This document shows positions 34,633 through 45,194 of a stretch of 64,000 bases of DNA, in pieces. Source of the DNA: Rhypophila decipiens (lineage: Eukaryota; Ascomycota; Sordariomycetes; Sordariales; Naviculisporaceae); contig MU858130.1 in the NCBI GenBank assembly GCA_033297075.1, forward strand, positions 62,001-126,000, in the 5' to 3' direction. Under the pieces are notes generated by a model. That model saw only the letters and a program-made list of their open reading frames with translations. It made no database searches and was not told where the DNA came from. The translations under genes were made by a program, and so were the position numbers. The stretch's first letter is position 1, and each line of letters begins with the position of its first letter.

Positions 34633-36018
34633 GTTCAGATACGGCACAACTTCCTTTCCACGGCCGAGCGTAAAGTCCGGGATGAGGCCGACCAGGAGCT
34701 CCTTGGCATCAATCCGCAGCAGCCCATTGACACGAGCAATCTCGTTGGACGGGTGTGAAAGCAGACTCGCCAACGTGAACAGATTTGCCTTTCCCTTGCG
34801 GATTGGCACAGGAGCTCTCATGATACTGTCCCTCTCGGCGGCATGATGGATCAGGGTCTCCAAGTGAGGCAGCCGGGGAAAAGCCTGTCTTCTCATCCAC
34901 GAGTCGCGCCAGTGCGAGAAGGTCCTGGCCATAAGACTGAGGAGCCGTGGACTGGGTGGGTCACGGCCGACGTAATCAGGCCCTGCCATCTTGTGGAGGT
35001 AGTCTTGCGAGTTGTAAAACATGTATCCATTGGGACTAGCCACCTGCCAATGTGGATCCTCGTAGACATGCTCGGGTCCAGAGACAGACGCAATGCCGAG
35101 CTCAGCTGCAGATGGCACGTACCAATAGCTTCCGGCGATGCCGTGAACAACAGTCATAAGCTTGTCGACGGGACGCTCGATCTGGTCACCAATGAGGTGT
35201 TTGAGGATATCTTCGAAGCGCTGCTGGTCGTTGCAGAAGGCCACAAACATCAGGCCAAGCTCGCGACCAGCATGCTTGCCCGCGGAGCCGAAAGGGAGAG
35301 CCTGGCGAAGGAGCTTCCGTTGATCGCCGTTGCTGTCCCGGCTATGGGCCCGATGGACGTGGGAATGCACGGCATGTTGAGGAAGAGCGGCCCCATCCGG
35401 GTTGCGACCAATCATCTCGTCTTGGCTGTCGGCCGTCTGGGAGGCAATCCCAGGCCAGTCGAAGAGGAACTTTTGGGTGAAGCCAAAGCAGGAGCCGCGA
35501 TATCGGGCATCGCCGCCAATCAGGATATCCTCTGTGAGACTGATGGGGTCGTTTGGGTTGGTGATGCTGTCGAGGTACCGCCCGCCCATGATTCTGGCAT
35601 CTGGTCGCTTGCCGACCTCAACGGCGTCCATCTCGCAGGACAAGGCCTTGAGTCGGGGCATGAATGGCTCAAGAATCTTGTCTGCATGCTTATGTCGGGA
35701 CGCCTTGACGTAGATGAGGACATCGCCCCACGTCAAAGCAAACTTCTTGTTGCTGTTGCCCAGGACCTTGGTGCTGATGGGAATCTCACGACCTTTCCAC
35801 CGGCCCCATAGCTTTGGGTTGAAGGCAACGATCAGACCACATCCATCGTGGTCTTTGACAATGTGCTCGCTCAGGTCTTGGATGATCTGGACGGCCTGTT
35901 GGCAAATGTCGTCTCCTTTGTCTTGAAGCTTGATGCTTATGACTTGGCCGTAGATAGCGCGCATGAGGAGGCCGCGCTGGGCGCCGAGAAGGGTGTGGTT
36001 CTCCAGGATCGCTGCCAT
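34567..36018 (-). CDS. DyP-type heme peroxidase domain (N-terminal part of fusion)
   Basis: Intronless frame of 483 codons from ATG 36018. Residues 1-330 or so are a dye-decolorizing peroxidase. The distal GxxDG-type motif is GGRYLDS (D150; the usual second Gly is Ser). GGDARYRGS follows, then a proximal heme His in SHVHRAH (H220), R238 and the LMFVAFCND strand. DyP enzymes use H2O2 and heme to oxidise bulky substrates. From about residue 385 the sequence stops being DyP-like and becomes the N-terminus of a glycyl-radical enzyme (LLRIDAKELLVG). The frame therefore looks like the first part of a DyP-glycyl-radical fusion of about 1200 residues spanning 32415..36018. The last 20 or so codons before its stop are probably out of frame. 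There is no signal peptide. Confidence 0.78.
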   Translation of the reverse strand: MAAILENHTLLGAQRGLLMRAIYGQVISIKLQDKGDDICQQAVQIIQDLSEHIVKDHDGCGLIVAFNPKLWGRWKGREIPISTKVLGNSNKKFALTWGDVLIYVKASRHKHADKILEPFMPRLKALSCEMDAVEVGKRPDARIMGGRYLDSITNPNDPISLTEDILIGGDARYRGSCFGFTQKFLFDWPGIASQTADSQDEMIGRNPDGAALPQHAVHSHVHRAHSRDSNGDQRKLLRQALPFGSAGKHAGRELGLMFVAFCNDQQRFEDILKHLIGDQIERPVDKLMTVVHGIAGSYWYVPSAAELGIASVSGPEHVYEDPHWQVASPNGYMFYNSQDYLHKMAGPDYVGRDPPSPRLLSLMARTFSHWRDSWMRRQAFPRLPHLETLIHHAAERDSIMRAPVPIRKGKANLFTLASLLSHPSNEIARVNGLLRIDAKELLVGLIPDFTLGRGKEVVPYLNKTVDQRLSQRMVGHGTCGARL

Positions 36019-37108
36019 TTTCGTGTCTCGAGGACCGTGTAGGCTGCAAGATCAGGAGCAAATGAATAGAAAGGGGCATGACCAGAAGGAGAATATAGCC
36101 TGATATATGGGAGCAGAAGGCCTCTAGACGGTATCCGTAATCCACTGTGATGCTTTGAAACGCGGGCATTGTGGTATGCATGGCGTCGGTTGCGGTTGCT
36201 GTGATTCAGCTAGCCACGGGATGTGTCTGTTGCAAATCATGCACCTCAACGCCGACTGAGGATGGGCTCGAAGACAGCGTCAGTGTGGCAGGAAACCATC
36301 GTGTGGAGAGCTGAGCCTGCACCCGTCGAGAATGTCGGGCGTGGGGACGGGGCTAGTCTCCTGCAGCCGTCGGAAAAGGGAGAGCCAGAGCGGTCTGGAC
36401 TCGGCTTGTCAAGTGGAGGCGTGCATGAAGTCGTCTGTACGTCTTCGGGCCGGACCTTCCTCCTGATACCGCGATGCTGCCGTATCGACTCAAGTCAAGT
36501 GGGTAAAAGAAGATGTGAGACCGCAACATATTTCTCAACCCAACTCAGGGTCGAACCAACAAATTAAAACTGTGAGAAGAGGATCTGGAAGAAAGACCAA
36601 CTTTTATTCAATACCAATGCGCTCTATGTGACCCGCGGGTATCGAGTACAGGCAAGGAACTCGCAAGCAATCAACAGGCTGCTGGCAGACCGGGGCAGAA
36701 GAAAAGTAATACCTACTGACAAAAACAGAGGTATCCATCGCCCAAGCCAAGCCAAACAAGAATCCAACAAAACCGCAACCTGAACTCCCAACACCCAAAT
36801 GTAATATGTAGATGAAGAAAAACACCGTCCAATGCAAATGACCAGAATCTTATCCATGTTGGAAAAAGTCTGTCGACACAGAAAGCAATACATGCATGCA
36901 GGTAGGAAAGTGAACTGAACAAAACATGCCAGACACCGACACCGCGCTATACCATGATGCTGCCATCCAGAAAGACAAAACCCAACAGAGGTAAAGATAT
37001 CTCGACAGAAGAAAAATAATAAAGAAAAGAGAACCGATATTAAAATGATGGAGACCGAAAAAAAAAACCCAAACACCAGAAATGCAAACCTTGTAATCGA
37101 CAACATCA
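36019..37108. other. Intergenic region, likely kinesin 3' UTR
   Basis: A minus-strand open frame at 36624..37112 is rich in Phe and Cys and is downstream of the kinesin stop, so it is more likely 3' UTR than coding. The segment 36019..36300 is the DyP promoter side. Confidence 0.45.
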
Positions 37109-39424
37109 TCACACCACCAGTCCTTCGTAAGCCCTCTCAACAGTACGACTCCCCACACCAGGCAACATCCTCAACTGCGCCAACGAGCTAACAGAAGTCG
37201 ACTCCTCATCGCCCCTAAGAGTAAGGTAATCCACCAGATCCTGCGCCTTCTTGGCGCCGAACCCATGCAAGCTCTTGATCTTTGCCAAATCTCTCGAGTT
37301 GACGATACTGAGCAGTTGCTTTGCCCGTGGAGAATCTGGACCTTCGGCCTCCATCAGCCCAGCAGCCTTGGACTTGCTCTTTTTCGTCTTGCCCCGTCGG
37401 GGTGAGGCAATTGGCTTCTCGTCGGCAGCGTCGTCTTCTACATCTGCCTCTGTACCCTCATGGTAGGATGCCTCTTCGTCTGTTATCTTTAGGTTTTGCT
37501 CTCGTCTTCCACGCGACTTCTTTCTGGGCGTCCGTTTGACTTCCTCCACTGCAAATGGGTCCGCGACACCTCCCCTAGAAGCAAGCTTGAGCCTCAACCG
37601 CTCAATCTTGCCCAACAATTTCACCTGTCCAGGGAAATACGCCAGTGCTTGTTCATAAAGCCGCAACGCACCGGCATCATCACCACGCTCTTTCGCCTGC
37701 CTCGCCTGGAGCAAACACTGCAGTCCATCTGACCGAGCCTCATCCCCATGTTTCTTCTCGCTGTCGATCCGTCGCTCGAGCGCTTCAAGTCGTCGCTGAA
37801 CCTCGTCGCTAATTTGGTTCTGCACCGGCGCACTAGATAACTGAACCGTTACTGTGGGCGCGGCTTCTGCCTCGGCTTCGGCTGCTGCTGCCGCGCGTGA
37901 TGCCAAAATCTCGGCTACCTTCTTCTCCACCATGGCTTCGATCTGCGCTGCGGATATCGTAACCTGCGGCTCGTCTGGCGGTGCAGCTGGGCGAACAAGA
38001 GATTGTTGAGTCGGCCGGGCCAATTTCGAGGGTCGGACGGGAGACATATCAGATGGCCGTTTATGCGAATCCGGTTGTCGAAGCCGAGATGTGTTTGCCG
38101 TTGGGATGGGGATAGCCGCACGTGCTGGGGCGACGGGTCTTGCGACCTTGTCCGAAAAAACGGCAAAAGCCTTGATCGGCTTGTCCGGCTTCTCGGGCTT
38201 GTCAGGCTTGTCGCCTGCTTTGGCGGCAGGGTTCATGTTATGCGCGTTAGCTAAGGGACGCAGTGGCTGACGGATGGCAGCAGCGCCCAACCCAGAGTTG
38301 GTGCGCGGTGCCTGCTTGTAGACGACTTCGTTCTCGATCTCACGGACTTCGATGCGTTTGGCTCGGGAGCTGACGTTCAGACTGCTGAGTGTGTCGAGAT
38401 GATAGCTGCGCATGGGCGCGAGGTTGAGGATCATGACAGTGATGCCGTTGTTTTGGCCGAGGGAGAGAATGCGCGTCATCTTGGACTCGCGGTAGGGAAT
38501 GCGCCGGTCTCCGCGGGAGATGGCTTCGATGCACTGCCCGAGAACAAACAAGCTCTTGTTGATGGCCGCCGACTCGACCAGTCTCTCCTTGCCATTGTCG
38601 GTCCTGCGGTTGTCCTCAGATCCAGCCAGGTCAATGGCTGAAGCTGTGCTCTCCCTGATCATGTCGCCGGTCGTTTGGGTCACTTTGACACGGAGGATCG
38701 CGTGGCTTCGACTGCTGTGGGCGTTGAGCTTGGTCGACGCCGTGACGCGATTGTTGTTTGCCTCGATATACAGTCTCTCGAAATCCTTCAGATCCTCGCA
38801 CGACCGCTCCGATAACCCAACCACGATTGTCTTGCCGTCCTTCTCCCGGAGGGGCAGCCCAGATGGGGTTCGCTTCTCGGGAGGCTCCATCAGGTCAAAG
38901 ACCTTGTCGTTGTATATCTCGTAGTACGCCAGGGCGACCTTGACCGTCGTGTCGCCGCCCGTGTCCTTGGTGATCTTCTTCGCCCTACGGAAGACGTTGC
39001 TGAGCAGCCTGGGGATCACCCCGCGCTCGGCCAACTTGAGACCACCTCGCATCGTATGTGTCTTGCCGGTGCCGGTTACGCCGTAGGCAAAGAGCGTTAC
39101 ATCTAAGCCTTGGAAGAGAGCCTTCATGTGGGGAGCCACTGCAGGAGAGTGAATCAGTTCAGGTTAGCTTCCCGAGCGCGTCTTGTTCCGTGGAGGGGCA
39201 GGAGGGAGCTTGCCTTCAGCAGTAAATAGCTCCTCCTGCGTCGTGGACTGGTCGTAGACGCTATTGAAGGTGAACGAGAACTCTTCAGCCTCGTTCTTGG
39301 GACTGGGAATCTTGACAATCGTCAAGGGCTTCCCCTCCTCGGCGGAATCGGCTCGGACGATGACATCTTTGTCCAACTCTTTTTCAAGAAGAGGACGGAT
39401 TCTCGCAACGACGCGTACAGACAT
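37109..39424 (-). CDS. Kinesin-10 (Kid/KIF22)-like motor protein
   Basis: Exons 39214..39424 and 37109..39138; 746 residues. It is a plus-end-type spindle/chromosome motor by family. The N-terminal motor domain (about 1-350) shows the P-loop GVTGTGKT (90-97), switch I NAHSSRSH and switch II DLAGSED. A basic, Pro-rich linker with a KPDKPEKPDKP run follows, then a coiled coil (about residues 490-570) and two helix-hairpin-helix segments at the C-terminus (LHGFGAKKAQDLV and LRMLPGVGSRTVERA). Those HhH motifs mark Kid-type kinesins and suggest DNA binding. The intron 39139..39213 has a GC donor (GAAG/GCAAGC) and a TGCAG acceptor, phase 1. A CTGACC..ACAG just before the ATG suggests a 5' UTR intron. 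The gene is divergent from AIM24, which starts 540 bp away. Confidence 0.92.
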
Positions 39425-39964
39425 GACGGGAGCTGTTTTGGTCAGTATTAGGCTCTTCCCCTGACATGAGATAAGGAAAATAACAAAAAGAAGAATAAAA
39501 AAGCCGAAATCCAACGCCAATCGCCACACTCGCGAAATCCAATGCAGCAAATGCAAGAGAGGGATGCTTGCAAGAGATGGAGAGGAAGTCGAGGTGGTGG
39601 CCCTTGCTTCAATTTCGATGGAACGGTGCCGACGTGCCAGGAATTGCCGAATTGGAACGGTTTGGTTGGTGCGCCCCATCTTTGGCACTAAACAGTCACT
39701 GTAGCAACGGCCAGCAGCTGCCGTCAATTTTGAGATCCAGGGGTAAGCTCTGAAGTTTAGGTCCGTGCTCCATGGACCCAGTTTTGAATGCCCCGCCGAA
39801 ACCTGTTCCCGGGCCATTGCCTGCCGCCGGGAGCCAATTGCAGGCGCATCCATGGGAATTTCCGGGCCTTGAGCTTTTTCTGTATCCAACTTTCAAGATC
39901 CATTCCTCTGTCGTCATCTTTTCAACGTCTGCGACAAGAGAATCGACATCCATGCACCGCCGTC
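39425..39964. promoter_or_regulatory. Shared divergent promoter region (kinesin / AIM24)
   Basis: 540 bp separate the two divergent start codons. It must hold both promoters and probably a 5' UTR intron of the kinesin gene. No specific factor site is claimed. Confidence 0.5.
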
Positions 39965-41262
39965 ATGCATGGCCAGTCACCACTTGTCAGGGCATCGCGC
40001 TCTGCTAGATTGACGGCCGCCAGACGACTCATTGACAAGCCGAGCTTCGTCTGCCGACAGTGTCGAGCGATCCAGATCAGTGCAGCCCCCACCACCGAAT
40101 CGCGACCTGCGACAGATGCATTTGGGACGGCTTCAGCTAGGGACTCGGCAGGTGGGCAATTTCTCTCCTCTGGCCTCGGTGACTTCTTGACAATCGCTAA
40201 CAGTGCCTCTTCAGATGCCCGCTTCGAAGTCCTCGGCTCTCCCTCCTCCCTCCTATCCGTCACCCTCTCGCCCTCACAAAGACTCTATACCAGACGAGGG
40301 ACGCTGGTCTCGGTAGCGGGAAAGGTTGAAAGTGTACAGCAATCTTCGCTCTTTGTGCATTCTCGACCAAGCTGACGTATCCTCAGGCGCAATCGACCCT
40401 CTCCCTCCTCTCCCCTTTCCGACGAGCCTTCCTAGGCATCCCCTTCCTCTACCAGCGCATCTCCTCGACGACCCCAATAACCGCCCTCATAGGGACAAAG
40501 TCCCCCTCGACGACCTTTTCCGTCCTGCACCTCGACGGCACAACCGACTGGGTCGTGGCCCAGCGCAATGCCCTCCTCGCATGGACAGGACATACCCTCG
40601 CCCCGACGCCGCGCATTCAGCAAGGCCTGGCAGTTGCACACTGGGGAAACACACACCTCACCGGCCGCGGTCTGGCTGCTTTATCCTCGCCAGGCCAGAT
40701 CTACACCCTCACGCTGGAAAACGAGTCCGACGAGATAATCCTCCACCCGTCGCACGTCGTGGCCTACAGTGTGACCAGGTCCCCGCCCTTGCCGTTCCGC
40801 CTGCGCAGCACGAAACTCAATCTTTCGATCCCCGCCGTCCCGAGCACAATTTCTCTAGGAATCAAGAACATGGTACCGGACAGAGTAACAAAATTCATGC
40901 GCGCCATGCGGGACACGGACACCTACAAATTCATGGCAAGGATGTTGTACAGCCTTCGAACATCAGCAAGAAGATCAATCTGGGGTGATAGGTTATTTTT
41001 GCAGTTCAAAGGGCCGATGACGATATTAATGTCTAGCCGTGGGGTTCGGGTGTCTGATGTTTTGAGTAAAGAGGATGTTAATGAGATTGCTGATGCCGAG
41101 GCTGGAGTTGTTCCCAAGGCGGTGGAGCTTGCGTATCAACCTAGAGTGGAAGAGCCTGTTAAGAGGGTTCAGAAGCCTGTTGTTGTTCGGGTTGCGGCTG
41201 TGGGGAAGGATGGCAAGGTTAGTTTTGAGGATTCTAGGGGGTTGAACGAGTTTGTCAGGTGA
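39965..41262 (+). CDS. AIM24: Mitochondrial AIM24-family protein
   Basis: Join 39965..40333, 40387..41262; 414 residues. AIM24 is an inner-membrane protein needed for normal MICOS and respiratory-chain organisation in yeast. The N-terminal 40 residues are Arg/Ser/Ala-rich with almost no acidic residues, a likely presequence. The AIM24 beta-sandwich domain covers about residues 85-350 ([46 protein letters not shown]). The intron (53 nt, GTACAG..CTCAG, CTGAC branch point) is phase 0. The start was chosen because ATG 39965 is the first in the domain frame that gives a presequence; the ATG at 39952 is in another frame that stops quickly. Confidence 0.88.
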
Positions 41263-41917
41263 GCTCTGTCCATCCAGTGATGGTGATCAGGGGCTGAAAC
41301 GGGGATGCCTTGTTGGACCTGTATTCTTTTAAGCAATTAGATATGTGTATAACTTATATATTCCTTTTGTGGTTCCATGGCCTTTTCCTACGTAAATGGG
41401 ACAAGAAGACACCGTGGCCTGCCCATGCCTACCTCTACACTACACATTGTTCCCTTGTTCAGTGTCTGGTCACCTGGATCGTGGGAAAGAGTGTGACATG
41501 AACAATGTGGGATTACATACATTATATCCATAGCCGATTAAAAGAGAGGCTTCAAAGGCAAATAAAGCTGCATTAGGGTGTCTGATTATAAGGCCCACCA
41601 GTATTTTTATATTAAAGTTCACACCCTGACGCTAACTTGTTACTCGTCCCAACACGTGTTATCCGGGATCTTTGCCCACCATCGATATCCTGTTCTTGAT
41701 TACTACTACAGGCCATTCCAGTCACACATCGCCCAATTGAAGTCTCATGACAAAATAGTCCTTTCCATCCAAAGGTAAACAGAGCAAGAAAAAAAGATAA
41801 AAGAAACCACGAAGAAGGTAAACAAAAGCAAGTATCCAAATACAAAAGAAACGAGCACATGCGTCGGTATCCTTACACCTGCTAACATCCAAGAACAAAC
41901 AATCCAATCGCGTGTAT
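41263..41917. other. Convergent 3' intergenic region
   Basis: AT-rich 3' flanks of the convergent AIM24 and MutY genes. No gene seen. Confidence 0.5.
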
Positions 41918-44401
41918 TTACTCGGCAGCACCCAAGAGCTCCTCCTCAGTCCGCTTGACCATCTCCCAGCAACGCCTCATGCCCGCCCCCATGGTCATCT
42001 CGTCCACCTGGGCAGGCGTAAGCCACCTCTGCGTCTTTCCATACATGGCCCAGTGATGATGTCGCCTCGTCTCAGGATGCGTATCATCCAGCTCGAAAAA
42101 CTGAACATACATGAACATCTTGATATGCGAGAATGTCCAGGGGATTATTCCCAGCTCGCCGACGTGTGTTATCAGTGGCGGACCCCCTGCTTCGTCCCAG
42201 TAGCGGGTTATTTCGTTTGGGATCTCGTCGCCGTATTTGTCGTAGACGGGCTCTGGGCGGGGAGAGATCAAGAGCTCGGATTTGATGATTATCTCGTCTA
42301 GGAGCTCGCGTTCTACATTTTCCGTGGTGCCCTCGGAGTTGGGCTGAAGTGGCTTGCGGGCTGGGTGTCGGGGCCTGCCCGTGAATGGTGTTGCGTCGAA
42401 AGTCGTGCTGGGGAGCTCCCACATGTTGGGGAGGAGGCCCTTGGGGGTTCGTCGCTGGATGAGATAACGCCCGTCCGAGACACGCCGGAGGGCGAAAACC
42501 TGGGATTCCTGTTGCTTGAGAGTCTTTCTCGCTGGTTTGGGTGGGTATTTTGCCGTGTGGTGGTTGATCATGGCGAATGCTCGGGCAGAGTGGACAATCG
42601 TTCTCTCGTGGTCGAGCGTGAGGATTGATTTGATGCGGTAGGGGTGCCCGTTGTTGACCTCGCGGTATTTGACGTTGGTGTTTCCGTCTGTGCAGATGCC
42701 GGCTTCTTGAGACTGGCCCTCATCGCACCATGTGCACAAGTCCTCGATGTCTTGGAGGACTTGGCGTCGTGGTCTGAGAGCTGGGGCACGATAGTCGGTC
42801 GCTTCTGTGCCCGGGCCAGAAATGTCCTCGCTGTGAAGGGCAAGCGCGAACCCTTCGCTGTAGGCGCGGCAGGTGGAAGTGATGGGGCATGCTGTGCAGT
42901 CGGGTTTCGGTGTGCATATCGTGCTCCCCAGCTCCATGAGAGCTTGGCCCAGTTTTCCCGGTTTGTCGCTAAGAGGAAGTCCCTTATGCATCATAAAAAC
43001 ACGTCGGTTGTTTGGTTCTTCTTTCTTGACATGGCCGTCTTCCTCTCCGAGCCCATCGCCCTCCTCATCAGCATCGACCAACTCGATCCCTCTAATCTCG
43101 TCCCGCACAACCTGCTCAGCCAACTCTTCAGCGGCCTTCCAGGTACAGTGCCACGCATCTGAGTAGGTACTTCGAATTTCACCAAACAAGCCCATTTGTC
43201 TGCTCATCACCCGCAACACATTCCCATCCACCAAGGCGGCCGGCTTGCCATACACAATCGCCGCGATCGCTCCAGCCGTGTACCTCCCCACCCCTGCCAT
43301 TTTATTCTGCAAGACTTCCACGTCGGATGGAATAAGCCCGCCAAATGACTTGCAAACTGTCTTGGCTGCTTGATGGATCCTCGTCGCGCGGTTGTAGTAT
43401 CCCAGACCCCTCCAAGCGTCGAGAACTTCTTGCCTGTCCGCCGCCGCAAGATGCTGGATCGTGGGCCAGCGATCCATCCATCGATTCCAGTAATCGATCA
43501 CCGTGGCCACACGGGTCTGCTGGAGCATGACCTCGGAGATCCAGACCTCGTAGGCGCGCTTCTCGAGCATCTGGCGGAGATGGGCTGATCCGTGGGGGTA
43601 CAGGGCTGGGTTAATCCACGGTTTGCGCCAGGGCATGGCGCGGTGGGAGGTCACCGAGTCGAACCAGCTGAGCAGGTCCTGCCGAGCTCCGAGGTTGTTG
43701 AGAAGCAGTGGGTGGTGGTAGCTGCGTGAGTGTCCATTGGGATCCCGACGAGCTGGGGCTGCAATGATTTGCAGATTCCACAGGGAATTTCCTGCTAGGT
43801 CCTCTCTCCTGCGCTTGTTGTTGGCCTCCCGGTCCGGGATAGCTGGGGCTCTTCTCTTGACTCTTGGAACACCGGGCTCCTCCTTGATCTCCTCCTTGAT
43901 CTCATCCTTGACAAAGTGATGAGACTCTTCTTTGAGTTCAGGTGTCACGGCACGACTTTGTGCATCATCGTCATCGGACTCTTCCGCCTGGATGTCCTCA
44001 GATTTGATGTTCACGCTGGAGGCGCGACTTTGGGCATTATCCTCGTCAACCCCTTCATCGTCGACATCCTCTTCTTTCAAATCAGGGGACATGGAGCGGC
44101 TTTGTGAACCATCGTCATCCAATCCTTCGTCATGGACATCCTCTTCTTTGAATTCTGGCGTCATGTCGCGACTCTGTGCATCATCGTCGTCATCAGCCGC
44201 TTCGTCTTTGACATACTCTTCTTTGAATTCAGGCGTCATGTCTCGACTTTGTGCATCGTCGTCATTGGGATCTTCTGCCTGGATGTCCTCAATTTTAACG
44301 TTCACGCTGGGAGCAGCGCGTGCAGGCTCCTCGACTTCGGATTTGATCTCTTCCGCGCGGGCGGCGGCCCTTCTTGTGGCTTGTCTTGTAGCGGGCGGCA
44401 T
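41918..44401 (-). CDS. Adenine DNA glycosylase MutY
   Basis: Single exon, 827 residues. It removes adenine mispaired with 8-oxoguanine in base-excision repair. The HhH-GPD domain starts near residue 235. The catalytic Glu is E290 in SEVMLQQT, and the HhH hairpin AGVGRYTAGAI is followed by catalytic D392 in VDGNV. The Fe-S cysteines are C496, C502, C505 and C511. Their spacing is C-X5-C-X2-C-X5-C, one residue shorter in the first gap than the E. coli C-X6-C. A NUDIX-like 8-oxoG recognition domain follows (about 620-800; LPNMWELPS). The first 200 residues are an acidic tail of about five degenerate repeats and then a basic KRRREDL nuclear-signal-like patch. The length is well above the usual 350-560, due to the tail and an acidic insert near 445. 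Confidence 0.93.
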   Translation of the reverse strand: MPPATRQATRRAAARAEEIKSEVEEPARAAPSVNVKIEDIQAEDPNDDDAQSRDMTPEFKEEYVKDEAADDDDDAQSRDMTPEFKEEDVHDEGLDDDGSQSRSMSPDLKEEDVDDEGVDEDNAQSRASSVNIKSEDIQAEESDDDDAQSRAVTPELKEESHHFVKDEIKEEIKEEPGVPRVKRRAPAIPDREANNKRRREDLAGNSLWNLQIIAAPARRDPNGHSRSYHHPLLLNNLGARQDLLSWFDSVTSHRAMPWRKPWINPALYPHGSAHLRQMLEKRAYEVWISEVMLQQTRVATVIDYWNRWMDRWPTIQHLAAADRQEVLDAWRGLGYYNRATRIHQAAKTVCKSFGGLIPSDVEVLQNKMAGVGRYTAGAIAAIVYGKPAALVDGNVLRVMSRQMGLFGEIRSTYSDAWHCTWKAAEELAEQVVRDEIRGIELVDADEEGDGLGEEDGHVKKEEPNNRRVFMMHKGLPLSDKPGKLGQALMELGSTICTPKPDCTACPITSTCRAYSEGFALALHSEDISGPGTEATDYRAPALRPRRQVLQDIEDLCTWCDEGQSQEAGICTDGNTNVKYREVNNGHPYRIKSILTLDHERTIVHSARAFAMINHHTAKYPPKPARKTLKQQESQVFALRRVSDGRYLIQRRTPKGLLPNMWELPSTTFDATPFTGRPRHPARKPLQPNSEGTTENVERELLDEIIIKSELLISPRPEPVYDKYGDEIPNEITRYWDEAGGPPLITHVGELGIIPWTFSHIKMFMYVQFFELDDTHPETRRHHHWAMYGKTQRWLTPAQVDEMTMGAGMRRCWEMVKRTEEELLGAAE
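43928..44308 (-). repeat. In-gene tandem repeat: acidic units in MutY N-terminus
   Basis: Residues 32-158 of MutY hold about five copies of a unit of about 24 residues with the core DDDAQSRDMTPEFKEE. Copies one and two are almost identical, copies three to five are diverged. Lysines sit in psi-K-x-E settings (VKIE, IKSE, VKDE). The DNA repeats are visible as recurrent TGCATCATCGTC and TTCTTTGAATTC blocks on the plus strand. Confidence 0.85.
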
Positions 44402-45194
44402 CTTTGTTCCAATTTAGTTGCCAAAAAAGACTGACAAACCCAAAAAAGACGTCGAATTGCAGACTTTGTAAAATGTTGGAGGTTCGGCTGTGAATCGCGA
44501 AACCACTTAACGCGAACGACGCGTTTGAGCTGGTGAAGCTACCCTTACCCATGCCCTGTTGGGACAAGCGTGGCTGCTTGGTCAGCACTAACCCTGACCC
44601 TAAGATTGCCATGTCTCACGCTGTGAAATGTGTGAGCATCGCGATGTTGTGAAAAACTCACATTTTTGACGTGGAAGTTGGCAGTTATCCGAGCCGAGGC
44701 GATCATTTCTTCGGAAAGTGGGTGAGATTATGAGATCGGGCGTTTAAAGTACAGGCAAGGCACAATATTCCAACGTCCCTTGGCAGCAACCTGTGCATGG
44801 ACGCAAGATTAGATGAGTTGGAGAAACAATCAAGAATTATTTCCCCAGCTTGAGTATAGCTACCCTAGATATCAGCCGGCACTGTTTCCGGATTGGCATT
44901 ACAAGCGGGATAACCATCTTCACCTTCAGCTGATAAGACCTCTCGGCGGTTGATAGCCTAAACGCAGTTCTGGGCACTTGGGATACCACCCATTCGAGTT
45001 GAGAGATATTAAGTGTGGGGAATGGAAGTCTAATATACAAGATGGAATGAAGGCCATTCTTCCAGAACATGCGTACATACTATATTGCTGCTTGCTTTAA
45101 CATATATATCCCCCCCGTCTAATTTGCAGATTGAGTCTGGGTGACTCCAACTCGTAACGTCAACTCATTCCAGACACAACAACTGACCAGAATC
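44402..45194. other. Divergent intergenic region (MutY / small secreted protein)
   Basis: It holds the upstream regions of both genes. No open frame of note was seen. Confidence 0.5.

Noticed and set aside
36545..36560. GGTTCGACCC-like T-loop on the minus strand
   Set aside because: No paired stems, D-arm or anticodon arm around it.
36624..37112. 162-codon minus-strand frame rich in Phe and Cys
   Set aside because: Lies directly after the kinesin stop; composition fits T-rich 3' UTR rather than protein.
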